Source: Campylobacter showae (GTDB taxonomy: Bacteria > Campylobacterota > Campylobacteria > Campylobacterales > Campylobacteraceae). Taken from it: a DNA stretch of 64,000 nt. The DNA lies in NCBI RefSeq assembly GCF_900699785.1, contig NZ_LR535679.1, positions 620,001 through 684,000 on the forward strand, read 5' to 3'. Position 1 is the first letter of the stretch. The number at the start of each line of letters is the position of its first letter. Below the pieces are notes generated by a model. That model was not told where the DNA came from. It searched no databases and worked only from the letters and a program-made list of their open reading frames with translations. Shown piece by piece: positions 44,393 to 53,809 of the stretch. A program made the position numbers and the translations under genes.

Positions 44393-46258
44393 ATGAACTA
44401 TGATATTATCGTCGTCGGAGGCGGTCACGCGGGCATCGAAGCCAGCCTCGCCGCCGCAAGAATGGGCAAAAAAACGCTGCTAATCACCATCCTAGCCGAG
44501 CAGATCGGCGCAGCCAGCTGCAATCCGGCAATAGGGGGCCTAGCAAAAGGCCACCTCGTAAAAGAGATCGACGCTCTAGGCGGGCAGATGGGGCTAACGA
44601 CCGATGCAGTGGGCATACAGTTTCGCGTGCTAAACGAGAGCAAGGGGCCTGCCGTGCGAGGCAGCCGCGCTCAGATAGATATGGACCGCTACCGCGTCTA
44701 TATGCGAAATTTACTGCTAAATACGCCAAATCTTGAAATCAGCCAAGAGATCGCGACGCAAATTTTAAGCCAAAACGGCGAAATCACGGGAGTAAAAACC
44801 CACCTAGGCAACGAGTACAAAACCAGCAAACTCATCATCACGACGGGCACGTTTTTAAACGGGCTAATTCACGTCGGATTTAACAAACTGGAAGCCGGCC
44901 GCGTGGGCGAGCTAAGCGCTAAAAATCTAAGCGATAGCCTGCGCGGTCTTGGCCTAGAAGTCGGTCGGCTAAAGACCGGCACTTGCCCGCGAGTGGACGC
45001 CAAAAGCATCGACTTTAGCGCGCTGGAAATCCAAGGCGGCGACGAGGATCCAAGCCCCTTTAGCTTCCGCACGAGAGACTTCGCGCCTACGCAGCTGCCG
45101 TGCTACATCGCCTACACCAACGTTACCACCCACGACATCATACGCTCAAATTTCGACAAAGCGCCGCTATTTACGGGCCAGATAGAGGGCGTGGGTCCGC
45201 GCTACTGCCCGAGCATCGAGGATAAGATAAATAGATTCGGCGACCGCGACAGACATCATCTTTTCGTCGAGCCGCAGACGCTAGAGGCCACGGAGTACTA
45301 TATCAACGGCTTTTCTACGAGCTTGCCGTATGAAGTGCAGGTTGCGATGCTGCGCTCGGTCAGAGGCTTTGAAAACGCTCGCATCGTGCGCCACGGCTAC
45401 GCGATCGAGTACGACTACGTCCAGCCTACCGAGCTAAAGCACACGTTAGAGACCAAAAAAGCGCGCGGACTATATCTCGCGGGCCAAATCAACGGCACCA
45501 CGGGCTACGAGGAAGCGGGTGCGCAGGGGCTAATGGCGGGCATAAACGCAGCGCTTGCGCTTGATGGCAAAGAGCCGTTCGTCCTGCGCCGCGACGAGGC
45601 CTACATCGGCGTTCTCATCGACGATCTAGTGACTAAAGGCACGAAGGAGCCCTACCGCATGTTTACATCCCGCGCCGAGTACAGGCTGCTACTGCGCGAG
45701 GATAATGCCGTGCTGCGCCTAGGCGGATACGGCCGCGAGCTTGGCTTGCTAGACGAAGCGACGTTTGAGAAAATCGAAGCCATAAGGTCAAATTTGACTC
45801 GCGGACTAGAGCTGCTAAACGGCACCGAGATCACGCCGACGAAGCGAAATTTAGAGCTTTTAGCTAGCCTTGACGAGGAGATAATCAGCCAAAATTTGAC
45901 CCTGCAAAAAATCGTTGCCAGAAAGAGCTTCACGGGCGAAAAGCTACGCAAACTAGATCCATTTTTCGAGGCGCTTGACGAGGCGAGCTTGGAACAAATT
46001 TTAACCGAAGCCAAATACCAACACTACATCGCCGAGCAAAAAAAGCAGATCGACCGTATGAAAGATATGATGAGCGTGAAAATCCCAGAAAGCTTTAGTT
46101 TCCGTGGTATCAGCGGGCTTAGCAACGAAGTGGTCGAAAAGCTCGAGAGATTCGCCCCGCCAACGCTCTTTGCGGCTAGCGAAATCAGCGGCGTGACGCC
46201 TGCTGCGATAGATATCTTGCACATCTATATAAAGATGAACGCGAGGGAGTCGCAGTAA
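44393..46258 (+). CDS. mnmG: tRNA uridine-5-carboxymethylaminomethyl modification enzyme MnmG (GidA)
   Basis: An FAD enzyme that with MnmE modifies the wobble uridine of several tRNAs. The ~621-residue protein has the FAD motif [20 protein letters not shown]. Next come [23 protein letters not shown] and [13 protein letters not shown], both GidA signatures. Later come [21 protein letters not shown] and the C-terminal helical domain with [16 protein letters not shown] chose the ATG at 44393. A TTG two codons upstream (44387) is also possible, and AAGGA at 44378-44382 serves either. Confidence 0.96.
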   Translation: MNYDIIVVGGGHAGIEASLAAARMGKKTLLITILAEQIGAASCNPAIGGLAKGHLVKEIDALGGQMGLTTDAVGIQFRVLNESKGPAVRGSRAQIDMDRYRVYMRNLLLNTPNLEISQEIATQILSQNGEITGVKTHLGNEYKTSKLIITTGTFLNGLIHVGFNKLEAGRVGELSAKNLSDSLRGLGLEVGRLKTGTCPRVDAKSIDFSALEIQGGDEDPSPFSFRTRDFAPTQLPCYIAYTNVTTHDIIRSNFDKAPLFTGQIEGVGPRYCPSIEDKINRFGDRDRHHLFVEPQTLEATEYYINGFSTSLPYEVQVAMLRSVRGFENARIVRHGYAIEYDYVQPTELKHTLETKKARGLYLAGQINGTTGYEEAGAQGLMAGINAALALDGKEPFVLRRDEAYIGVLIDDLVTKGTKEPYRMFTSRAEYRLLLREDNAVLRLGGYGRELGLLDEATFEKIEAIRSNLTRGLELLNGTEITPTKRNLELLASLDEEIISQNLTLQKIVARKSFTGEKLRKLDPFFEALDEASLEQILTEAKYQHYIAEQKKQIDRMKDMMSVKIPESFSFRGISGLSNEVVEKLERFAPPTLFAASEISGVTPAAIDILHIYIKMNARESQ

Positions 46259-46287
46259 GCCGCGATAAAATGCTATTTAACAAGGAT

Positions 46288-46330
46288 GAGCGTTAAATTT
46301 GAGGTTAAATTTAACGCTCCGCCTTTTTGG
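46288..46330 (+). terminator. Terminator after mnmG
   Basis: A perfect 13-bp stem (GAGCGTTAAATTT with its complement), loop GAGGTT, is followed by CGCCTTTTTGG. It lies 30 bases after the mnmG stop and is a good intrinsic terminator candidate. Confidence 0.65.
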
Positions 46331-46355
46331 CGTTAAATTTCTAAACCCGTCAAAT

Positions 46356-46736
46356 TTAATCGTATCTGCTAATCTCTATCAAATTCCCATCCGGGTCGCG
46401 CACGTAGATTGAGCTTATAGCTCCAAGCGCTCCGGTTTGCGGCACTACCCTCTGCTCTACGGCGATACCCGAAGCCTCCAGCTCCTCTAAAACCGACTCA
46501 AGCGGCGTATCGGTAAGCAAGCAGATATCTGCCGTTCCCACGTTTGCGTTTCGCGCGTTTGGCAAAATATCCTCGCCTTTTACGTGCAAATTTATCTTTT
46601 GCGAGCCAAAGGCCAGAGCTTTGCGTCCGTTTGCGAAATCAACCTCGCGCATACCCAGCGCGCGCACGTAAAAATCAAGCGTCCGTTGCAAATCGGCGAC
46701 GGTTAAAACGATATGATCGATCGAAACGATACGCAC
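46356..46736 (-). CDS. VOC-family (glyoxalase/bleomycin-resistance fold) protein
   Basis: A 126-residue metal-binding vicinal-oxygen-chelate protein. It begins IVSIDHIVLTVADLQRTLDFY (first metal His and the paired beta-alpha unit). It contains KINLHVKGEDI (His) and ends with YVRDPDGNLIEISRYD (metal Glu). The substrate is unknown; members include dioxygenases, glyoxalase I and antibiotic-binding proteins. AGGAG precedes the ATG. It converges with mnmG over ~100 bases. Confidence 0.87.
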   Translation of the reverse strand: MRIVSIDHIVLTVADLQRTLDFYVRALGMREVDFANGRKALAFGSQKINLHVKGEDILPNARNANVGTADICLLTDTPLESVLEELEASGIAVEQRVVPQTGALGAISSIYVRDPDGNLIEISRYD

Positions 46737-47065
46737 AAATTCTCCTTTTAATCAAATTTAACCAAACATTGCCCGTCAAAAACGGCAAATTTGACGGCGT
46801 AAATTTAAGGACGCTCGGCGTAAATTTTACGGTGCAGGCAAATCAAAACCGAATTTAAATTTAGCTGACTTACAAACCGTTAAATTTAATCACCCAAGCC
46901 AAATTTGGATTCAAATTTTAGCTCCGAAAGCCTTAAAAATACGACATAGTAAATGATTATTTAAAAATAATTTAAATATTTATACTATTTACAAGAAAAA
47001 TAAAAGTTTAATTTTCATAAGAGTATAATCTCGATTATTCTTCAAAAACCGTTGAAAGGAAAGTA
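46737..47065 (+). promoter_or_regulatory. Regulatory region and promoter of petABC
   Basis: A good -10 element TATAAT lies at 47024-47029, about 37 bases before petA, in a very AT-rich stretch. About 60 bases further upstream is a perfect AT dyad, ATTATTT/AAATAAT (46956-46971), a possible regulator site. The region between 46737 and 46930 shows AAATTT words but nothing else recognisable. Confidence 0.55.
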
Positions 47066-47569
47066 ATGTCCGTAAAACAAGAAAGACGAGATTTTATCGG
47101 TCTAGCGTTTGGCGCGGTAGCCGCAGTCGGCGGCGCAGCGACTCTCGTAGCCGTTAAAAAGACCTGGGACCCGCTTCCTAGCGTAAAGGCGGCCGGATTT
47201 ACGACTGTAGATCTTAGCCCGATGAAAGAGGGCGAGATGCGCCAAATCGAGTGGCGTAAAAAGCCGATATTCGTTCTAAAAAAGGATGCTTCGATGGCGC
47301 CTAACGACAAGCGCGATATCGTAGTAGAGGGCGCTAGATATATGGTCGCGATCGGGCTTTGTACGCATCTTGGCTGTATTCCCGAGTGGAAACCGGGCAA
47401 GCAACTTTTCGTTTGCGCCTGTCACGGAGGCGAATTTAACGCAGACGGCGTAAATACCTTCGGCCCTCCTCCGCGCCCGCTAGACATACCGCCGTTTAAG
47501 ATAGACGGCACGAAACTCGTTTTGGGAGAGACCAGCCCCGAATACGAAAAACTAACGGCTCAAGCGTAA
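47066..47569 (+). CDS. petA: Ubiquinol-cytochrome c reductase iron-sulfur subunit (Rieske protein)
   Basis: The Rieske subunit of the cytochrome bc1 complex, which transfers electrons from quinol to cytochrome c1. The 167-residue protein has an N-terminal Tat-type signal/anchor (QERRDFIGLAFGAVAAVG), the cluster-binding motifs CTHLGCIP (about residue 97) and CACHGGEF (about residue 115), and a Gly-Pro-Pro-Pro-Arg-Pro loop. AAAGGAAAG precedes the ATG. It is the first gene of petABC. Confidence 0.96.
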   Translation: MSVKQERRDFIGLAFGAVAAVGGAATLVAVKKTWDPLPSVKAAGFTTVDLSPMKEGEMRQIEWRKKPIFVLKKDASMAPNDKRDIVVEGARYMVAIGLCTHLGCIPEWKPGKQLFVCACHGGEFNADGVNTFGPPPRPLDIPPFKIDGTKLVLGETSPEYEKLTAQA

Positions 47570-47579
47570 GGAGGGGAAG

Positions 47580-48842
47580 ATGCACATCAGAAAATCAACG
47601 GGCGTTTTAGACTGGCTGGATCAAAGGATCGCCCTAAACAAGCTAATGAAAGTCCTCGTCAGCGAATACTGGATACCGAAAAATATAAATTTCCTCTGGG
47701 CGATGGGCGTTATACTCACGACGCTTTTTGCTTTGCTTATTTTTACTGGATTTATGCTAGTTATGTACTACAAGCCGGACATAAATTTAGCCTTTGACAG
47801 CGTAAATTTGACTATAATGAAAGAGGTCGAGTACGGCTGGCTATGGCGCCATATCCACGCGGTTGCGGCTTCAGTCGTATTTCTCATAATCTACATCCAC
47901 ACCTTTACGGCGATCTACTACGGCTCTTATAAAAAAGGCCGCGAGATGATTTGGGTCAGCGGCATGTTGCTTTTCATTTTGTTCTCTGCCGAGGCGTTTA
48001 GCGGATATATGCTACCTTGGGGGCAGATGAGCTACTGGGCGGCGATGGTTATTACGAATTTATTCGGCGGCATCCCGGTTATCGGCGACGCGGTAGTCGA
48101 GTGGATCAGAGGCGACTACGCCGTTAGCGATCCGACTTTGACGAGATTTTTTATGCTTCACGTCTGCTTGCTACCGATCGTGCTTATAGCAGTCGTCGCG
48201 ATACACTTTTATACGCTTCGCGTTCCGCACGTAAATAACGAAACGGGCGAGGAGATAGACTTTGAAGTAGAAGCCGAAAAATACCTAAGCGGCGATACGA
48301 AAAATGCGAAAGTTATTCCGTTTTGGCCGGGATTTTTGGCAAAAGACTTTATGTACATCGGCTTTTTTATGATTTTCTTTTTCTATTTAGTCTGTTTCCA
48401 TTTCAACTTTGCGATGGATCCGATAAATTTCGAGCCGGGCAACGCTCTAAAAACCCCTCCGCACATCTATCCTGAATGGTATTTCTTATGGCAGTATGAG
48501 ATTTTACGCGGATTTTTCTTTGATATTTTCGGATTTAAAGCCTACAATATCGGCCTTATCGCATTTGCGATCGCAGGCGTAGCTCTATTTTTCATGCCGC
48601 TTTACGACAGAAGCGACGTCGTGGCTCCGGCTCACGAGAGAAAGGGCTTTTTCGTATGGTTTTGGCTATTGATCGTCGATATGATTATCCTCACGATTTT
48701 TGGCAAATTGCCTGCCGACGGCGTAACGCTTGGTATTTCAAACTCATGGATAGGATTTTACTCGACCATTACGTTTTTCGTTCTGCTTTTTGTCGTTTTA
48801 CCTATCATAACGACTCTTGAGAAAAAAGGAGCGGTAAAATGA
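47580..48842 (+). CDS. petB: Cytochrome b of the bc1 complex
   Basis: The central membrane subunit of the bc1 complex, with two b hemes and the quinol sites. The 420-residue protein combines N-terminal (b6-like) and C-terminal (subunit IV-like) parts. Heme-ligand His residues are in WRHIHAVAASVVFLIIYIHTF and FFMLHVCLLPIVLIAVVAIH. The Qo motif is PPHIYPEWYFLWQYE. It starts 10 bases after petA and overlaps petC by 4 bases. Confidence 0.97.
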   Translation: MHIRKSTGVLDWLDQRIALNKLMKVLVSEYWIPKNINFLWAMGVILTTLFALLIFTGFMLVMYYKPDINLAFDSVNLTIMKEVEYGWLWRHIHAVAASVVFLIIYIHTFTAIYYGSYKKGREMIWVSGMLLFILFSAEAFSGYMLPWGQMSYWAAMVITNLFGGIPVIGDAVVEWIRGDYAVSDPTLTRFFMLHVCLLPIVLIAVVAIHFYTLRVPHVNNETGEEIDFEVEAEKYLSGDTKNAKVIPFWPGFLAKDFMYIGFFMIFFFYLVCFHFNFAMDPINFEPGNALKTPPHIYPEWYFLWQYEILRGFFFDIFGFKAYNIGLIAFAIAGVALFFMPLYDRSDVVAPAHERKGFFVWFWLLIVDMIILTIFGKLPADGVTLGISNSWIGFYSTITFFVLLFVVLPIITTLEKKGAVK

Positions 48843-49867
48843 GAGAGTTAAAAATTTTCATAATCGTAGTTATTTTAACCGGCGTAACATACTGGGGTAT
48901 CGAGCCTTACGCGCACAACGTCATGCATCCGCACGTCGGCGCGGCCGATTACGACTTTGGCGCCGAGGATATAAATCAAGCCAAATCCGTAGTAGAAGCT
49001 AGACAAAAAGCCCTCGATGCGGCAAAAGCTCTAAATGACGAGAAAAAAGTCGCCGGAGCACAAAAAGATCTCGAAGAGGCACAAAAATCTCTCGAAGACT
49101 ACACCGCGTTTTGGAACGATATAAAGGCTATAAATTTAGCCAAAGGCGACGCGACTAAAGGCGCAGAAACCTTTGCAAATGCTGGCTGCGCAGGCTGTCA
49201 CGGAGTCGAGGCTGCGGGTATGCCGACAGCTATGAGCGCTGCTGAACTTAGCGAAGCGTACGGCGTAGTGCCGCCCGATCTTAGCAACGCGGGAGCGATA
49301 TACGACGAGCATTTCTTGGCAGCCCTTATCAAAGATCCGACCAAGGCGTTAAAACTAACGCATAAATTTAACGACGAAAAGCCTTATCCGATGCCGGCAT
49401 TTTTCGGAGCGGGCGGAGAAGATCCAAATGCCGAGATCGCCGATATAGTCGCGTATCTAAAGTCCATCGCGCCTAAAGAAGTCAGCGACGAGCAGGTGTT
49501 TCGCGACGCATGCCAAAGATGCCACGACTTGAAATACGAAAACAAATACGCGCTAAGCAACCGCGTAAATTTGGCCGCCTACATGGGCTCAAACCCTCCT
49601 GATTTATCGATGATGATCCGCTCAAAAGGCGATGATTATCTGCATAAATTTATAAACGACACGCAAAAAATGCTACCGGGCACCTCGATGCCTCGCGTAG
49701 GTCTAAATAAAGCCAGCGAGGACAAAGTCGTAGCCTATATGGAAAAAGCAGGCGACGCTAAAAAAGCCGAGCGCGAAAGCCTAGGCATAAACGCGATGAT
49801 CTACTTCTTGATTTTCGGTATATTCGGATGGCTTTGGAAACGCAAAGTCTGGTCTGACCTACACTAG
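48839..49867 (+). CDS. petC: Diheme cytochrome c1-type subunit
   Basis: The 342-residue periplasmic c-type cytochrome has two CxxCH heme motifs, CAGCHG (about residue 117) and CQRCHD (about residue 227). An N-terminal membrane anchor (IFIIVVILTGVTYWGI), a coiled, Ala/Lys-rich segment before the first heme and a C-terminal membrane helix followed by basic residues are also visible. Diheme c1 is known from Campylobacterota bc1 complexes, unlike the monoheme mitochondrial form. Methionine ligands may lie in GMPTAM and PGTSMPR. It is the last gene of petABC. Confidence 0.95.
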   Translation: MRELKIFIIVVILTGVTYWGIEPYAHNVMHPHVGAADYDFGAEDINQAKSVVEARQKALDAAKALNDEKKVAGAQKDLEEAQKSLEDYTAFWNDIKAINLAKGDATKGAETFANAGCAGCHGVEAAGMPTAMSAAELSEAYGVVPPDLSNAGAIYDEHFLAALIKDPTKALKLTHKFNDEKPYPMPAFFGAGGEDPNAEIADIVAYLKSIAPKEVSDEQVFRDACQRCHDLKYENKYALSNRVNLAAYMGSNPPDLSMMIRSKGDDYLHKFINDTQKMLPGTSMPRVGLNKASEDKVVAYMEKAGDAKKAERESLGINAMIYFLIFGIFGWLWKRKVWSDLH

Positions 49868-49903
49868 AATTTGAGCCCGACTCCGGGCTCAAATTTCTCT
49901 TTA
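49868..49903 (+). terminator. Terminator after petC
   Basis: A perfect 12-bp stem (AATTTGAGCCCG with its complement) and ACTC loop start at the petC stop and are followed by TTTCTCTTT. It is a good intrinsic terminator candidate. Confidence 0.75.
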
Positions 49904-50334
49904 AATTTACTCCTTAATTTCTAAAATTTATCTACCGATTTAGAAGCCGTCGTAAAATTTACTCAGCACTCGCGGTGCCTTGTCTAGGCTCAAATTTGAC
50001 CGCAAACAAATACTAATTTTACGTGCCTATAGTTTAAATTTGGATACGTTTTGAGCGCAACAGAAACTATAAATATACATTTTACAGCGTTTTTAAGAAC
50101 GTGTTACCGATCCAGCTTTTTTACGATATGGACGAAGCAATACGGCAAAATCATTTGGATTTTCTTGGCGGCGGTAAGCTAAGCAGCGTGATTTATAGGC
50201 ACATTTTTAAGTTAGAGCTCAGCTTGCTTTAGTTTTTTCATAATTTTTCTTGATTTAGGTCGTCTTTAAATTTATTTCCCGATGTTAAAATCGGCTATCA
50301 ATTTTGATTTGCAAATTTCAAAAAAAGGGTAAAT
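49904..50334. other. Intergenic region with a possible coding remnant
   Basis: Mostly AT-rich non-coding sequence. From about 50040 to 50232 one plus-strand frame reads like protein (NYKYTFYSVFKNVLPIQLF followed by YDMDEAIRQNHLDFLGGG) and ends at TAG 50230-50232. It has no start or ribosome site, so it may be the 3' remnant of a lost gene. I do not recognise it. Confidence 0.35.
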
Positions 50335-51804
50335 ATGAACGGTCTCAAATTTACAGCCAAGCTTTTCGGTACGATCGCGGCACTTTGCCTCGGGTTAAAT
50401 TTAAGCGCTAGCGAGCTGGAGGGCAGGTGGAGCATCGTCTCGGCAAACATAGACGGGCAGGAGGTGCAAACGGCGGGGCAGAAGTGCTTTGAAGATTCGT
50501 TTTTCGAGGTTAGCGGCCGCGAGGCAAAGCTAGGCCTTAGCTCCGTAGGCGAGGACGGCGCATGCAAAAGCGGCGCGGCAAGCTACGCCTTTAAAAGCAT
50601 GGGTGCTGGCAAATACGCGCTGGGCCCTATCGGCGAATTTTGGCTAGAAGAAGGCGCGCTAAAGGTAAAACAGTCCTTAGACGACGGCAAATTTATCGTT
50701 TTTTCATTCAAAAAAGACGCGGCCGCAAACAAAGCTATGGCAACCGCAGCCGGCTCAAATTTGAGCGCGGACGAGCTAGAGGGCAGATGGAAGATCGACT
50801 CTGTCACGGCACAGGGGCAGACGTTTAAAACGGCGGGCCAAAAGTGCTTTGAGGATTCGTTTTTCCAGATAGCAGGCAGCAAAGCGACTGTTAGCATCGT
50901 AGCGGCAAATCCGGACGGCACGTGCAAAACCGGCGCGGGCGAAAGCGGCTACAAAAGCCTTGGCGCGGGCAGGTACGCGCTAGATAACGACGCGGGCGAA
51001 TTTAGGCTAAAAAACGGCTCGCTCGAATACGAACAAAGCGCGGGCAGCGTCTTGTTTACCTTTAAAAAAAGCCGCGCGGCACACGCTAGCTCAAACCAGG
51101 CGCAAGCCAAATCAAACTCAAATTTAGAGCCCCAAAAAGACCCTAGCGTCAAGCATAGCGACGCAAAAGCCACCAAAAAAGGCACGGGCGTGTTTGCGGG
51201 CAAGTGGTTCTTCATAAACACCAATACCGACATATCCTTTTATCTGCGCGACGACGGCACTTACGCGAGCCGTTTAGAAAAGCCCGACTGGCGCACGCGC
51301 ATCGACGGCACGTATAAAAAAGACGGCAAAAAAATCGTACGAACCGCCAACGACGGCGAGCAAAGCACATATAGCTGCGAGAATGCGGACTGCACGTTTT
51401 TGTGGAGCGACGGCGGATACCATCTCTTTAACGCTCAAATCTTAAATGAGGTGCCAAAGGGCAGCTACTCATTCACCGCCGTTGGCTCCATGTCCGTTTA
51501 CAACGCCTCGGGCGACACAGATATCGTGGGCGGCGGCGTGAGCGGGTACTATGACTTCGACGGCAAAGGCCGCTTCAAGGACGGCAGTTGGGCCTACTCC
51601 TCCGCCGCCATGAGCAATGTGGGCGGCGGCGGAACAAGATCTAGCAGTAGCGCGGGCTCATATACGCTAGATGCGGGCGAGCTCACGCTCAGATACGACG
51701 ACGGACGGACGCAGCGACATAGCTTTTTTTACATCCCGCCCACTAGCGAAGGAAAAGCGGGCGGAGCGGTCGTAGACGGCGCGATATATTTTTTGGACGA
51801 ATAG
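50335..51804 (+). CDS. Secreted protein with two lipocalin-like repeats and a C-terminal domain (paralogue 1)
   Basis: The 489-residue protein has a signal peptide (residues 1-26, ending SAS). Two ~105-residue repeats follow (about 24-130 and 143-245). Each begins ELEGRW-[SK]I, contains GQKCFEDSFF and a second Cys (GACK or GTCK), and ends with a hydrophobic FTFKK-type strand. After a Lys/Ser linker, a ~200-residue C-terminal domain contains FYLRDDGTYASRLEK, CENADCTFLW and YYDFDGKGRF. The repeat start resembles bacterial lipocalin-like domains, but I cannot name the family. The following gene is a paralogue. The role is unknown; it is probably periplasmic or surface-exposed. Confidence 0.8.
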   Translation: MNGLKFTAKLFGTIAALCLGLNLSASELEGRWSIVSANIDGQEVQTAGQKCFEDSFFEVSGREAKLGLSSVGEDGACKSGAASYAFKSMGAGKYALGPIGEFWLEEGALKVKQSLDDGKFIVFSFKKDAAANKAMATAAGSNLSADELEGRWKIDSVTAQGQTFKTAGQKCFEDSFFQIAGSKATVSIVAANPDGTCKTGAGESGYKSLGAGRYALDNDAGEFRLKNGSLEYEQSAGSVLFTFKKSRAAHASSNQAQAKSNSNLEPQKDPSVKHSDAKATKKGTGVFAGKWFFINTNTDISFYLRDDGTYASRLEKPDWRTRIDGTYKKDGKKIVRTANDGEQSTYSCENADCTFLWSDGGYHLFNAQILNEVPKGSYSFTAVGSMSVYNASGDTDIVGGGVSGYYDFDGKGRFKDGSWAYSSAAMSNVGGGGTRSSSSAGSYTLDAGELTLRYDDGRTQRHSFFYIPPTSEGKAGGAVVDGAIYFLDE

Positions 51805-51887
51805 CAAAACCAGGGCAAATTTGCCGCATTCGGTAAATTTGCGGACGGGTTCGCGCAAACCAAGCCTAAATTTATGAAAGGAAAAAC

Positions 51888-53378
51888 ATGGCTAAATTTA
51901 AATTTTTTGCAATCCTCGCGGCGCTTTGCCTCGGGTTAAATTTAAGCGCTAGCGAGCTAGAGGGCAGATGGAGCATCGTTTCGGTTACGGCGCAGGGACA
52001 GACGTTTAAAACGGCAGGACAAAAGTGCCTCGAAGACTCTTTTATCGAGGCTAGCGGCGATAGCGCGCGCCTAAGCCTAAGCAGCGCGAACGGCAACTCC
52101 TGCGAAAAAGCCGAACAAGACTTCGCTCTAAAAAGCCTAGGCGGCGGCAGATACTCGCTTGGCGGCGGCGAGCTACGGCTAAATAACGGCTCGCTCGAAT
52201 ACAAACAAGGCACGGACGGCGGCGAGGTCGTATTTACCTTTAAAAAAGACGAGGTAAATTTAGCCGGCATCGTAAACGGCGCCGTAAATCAAGCAGGCCT
52301 CGGCGGGTCAAATTTAAGCGAGATCGAGGGCAGATGGGAGCTAGTCTCGCTAAAGGCGCAGGGGCAGAGCTTTAAAGTCGCGGGACAAAAGTGCTTCGGC
52401 GACTCGTTTTTTGAGATCAGCGGCGATGAAGCGACGGTAGGCATCGTGGGCGTAAACCCGGACGGTTCGTGCAACAATAGCGCAGGCAAAAGCGGCTACG
52501 AAAGTCTAGGCGGCGGCAAATACGCGCTTAGCGCTAAAGGGCTGGGCGAGTTTTGGCTAAAAGACGGCATGCTCGAATACAAACAAGTCGCGGACGGACA
52601 AGAGGTCTTATTCGTCTTTAAAAAAAGCGCAAGTAGCGCGCAAGCAAAAGCAAGCAAATCAAGCTCAAATTCGGCCGAGTCCGCAAAACCCGCAAAGGAC
52701 TCTAGCGTCAAACACAGTAGCGCCGGAGCAAGCAAAAAAGGCTCGGGGGTATTTGGCGGTACGAAATTTAACATGCTTTTAAACACGAGCGAGGATTATT
52801 CTTTTTACCTGCGCGACGACGGCACCTACGCTAGCCGCCTAGAAAAGTCCGACTGGCGCACGCGCATCGACGGCACGTATAAGGTCAAAGACGGCATCCT
52901 AACGATAACCAGCAACGACGACTACGACACGAGCTACTACTGCGAGAACGACGACTGCACCTTTTTGTGGAACTCAATCGGCACGGGATATTATATGTTT
53001 CAGGCGCAAATCTCAAGCCAAATGCCAAAAGAGTGCTTCTCATTTCGCAAGGCCAGCTCGTCGTCCCTGTACGGCTGGTCGGGCGGCAGCGATACGGTGA
53101 GCGTAGGCGTGAGCGGATACTACTGCTTTGACGGCAAAGGGCGCTTTAGCTCGGGCGGATCGTCGTATGCTATGGCAACCTCGGGTACCCCAGGCGGCAG
53201 CATAGACGGGGGCAGCTCAAAATCACGCAGCGACGAGGGCTCATACACGCTCGATCAAGGCGAGCTAACGCTCAAATACGACGACGGTACGGTCGTTCGC
53301 CACAGCTTTTTCTACGCTCCGCCGCTGAGCAAGGACAATAAAACTATGGCGATCATCGACGGCGAGGTTTATCGGTAG
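51888..53378 (+). CDS. Secreted protein with two lipocalin-like repeats and a C-terminal domain (paralogue 2)
   Basis: The 496-residue protein has the same architecture as its neighbour: a signal peptide (MAKFKFFAILAALCLGLNLSA), two ELEGRW/EIEGRW repeats (about residues 21-125 and 140-250) with the GQKC...C cysteine pair, and a Ser/Ala/Lys linker. The C-terminal domain has FYLRDDGTYASRLEKSDW, CENDDCTFLW and CFDGKGRF. AAAGGA precedes the ATG, 83 bases after paralogue 1. A 35-base block at the signal-peptide end is identical in both genes (50383-50417 and 51924-51958), as is another in the C-terminal domain, so the duplication is recent or the copies exchange sequence. Confidence 0.8.
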   Translation: MAKFKFFAILAALCLGLNLSASELEGRWSIVSVTAQGQTFKTAGQKCLEDSFIEASGDSARLSLSSANGNSCEKAEQDFALKSLGGGRYSLGGGELRLNNGSLEYKQGTDGGEVVFTFKKDEVNLAGIVNGAVNQAGLGGSNLSEIEGRWELVSLKAQGQSFKVAGQKCFGDSFFEISGDEATVGIVGVNPDGSCNNSAGKSGYESLGGGKYALSAKGLGEFWLKDGMLEYKQVADGQEVLFVFKKSASSAQAKASKSSSNSAESAKPAKDSSVKHSSAGASKKGSGVFGGTKFNMLLNTSEDYSFYLRDDGTYASRLEKSDWRTRIDGTYKVKDGILTITSNDDYDTSYYCENDDCTFLWNSIGTGYYMFQAQISSQMPKECFSFRKASSSSLYGWSGGSDTVSVGVSGYYCFDGKGRFSSGGSSYAMATSGTPGGSIDGGSSKSRSDEGSYTLDQGELTLKYDDGTVVRHSFFYAPPLSKDNKTMAIIDGEVYR

Positions 53379-53411
53379 ACTGGCTCTTTTTAGCTAGTAG
53401 GATTTTAGCGT

Positions 53412-53441
53412 TTTAGCCCGTTTTTGATCGGGCTAAATTTA
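53412..53441 (+). terminator. Terminator after the tandem paralogues
   Basis: TTTAGCCCG with its complement around an 8-base loop, followed by TTT, lies about 35 bases after the stop of paralogue 2. It is a plausible intrinsic terminator. Confidence 0.6.
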
Positions 53442-53809
53442 CATGCTGCGCCAGTCAAATTTGACAGCCTGCTCTCGCCTCTCACGACCATCAAATTTGC
53501 TTGCCGCTTACCTCAAAACCTATCTTCAAATTTAACGCCGTACATTAATTTCCGTCGTCAAATTTTACCCTCGCTCGCCCCGTCAAAAATCTCAAATTTA
53601 ACGCGCAAAATAATATTTTTAACTTTCCCTCGCTTTTTATGCCCGATTTTGGCTATAATTTCAACCAAAGCAGATCGCGGTCGCGATTTACGTTTGCATA
53701 AAATTTATCTTCATTACGGTTTTTGCAAATTTACCCAAACCCGAGCTCAAATTTGCACTTGAGTTTAACGAAGTTCCGCGTGCCGGAAAAATTTTCTACG
53801 GATCAGAGT
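53442..53809. other. Intergenic region before the activase remnant
   Basis: About 370 bases of AT-rich sequence with no convincing gene. A long plus-strand frame here (53424-53762) has an unlikely composition. TATAAT at 53654-53659 is a possible -10 element. Confidence 0.35.
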
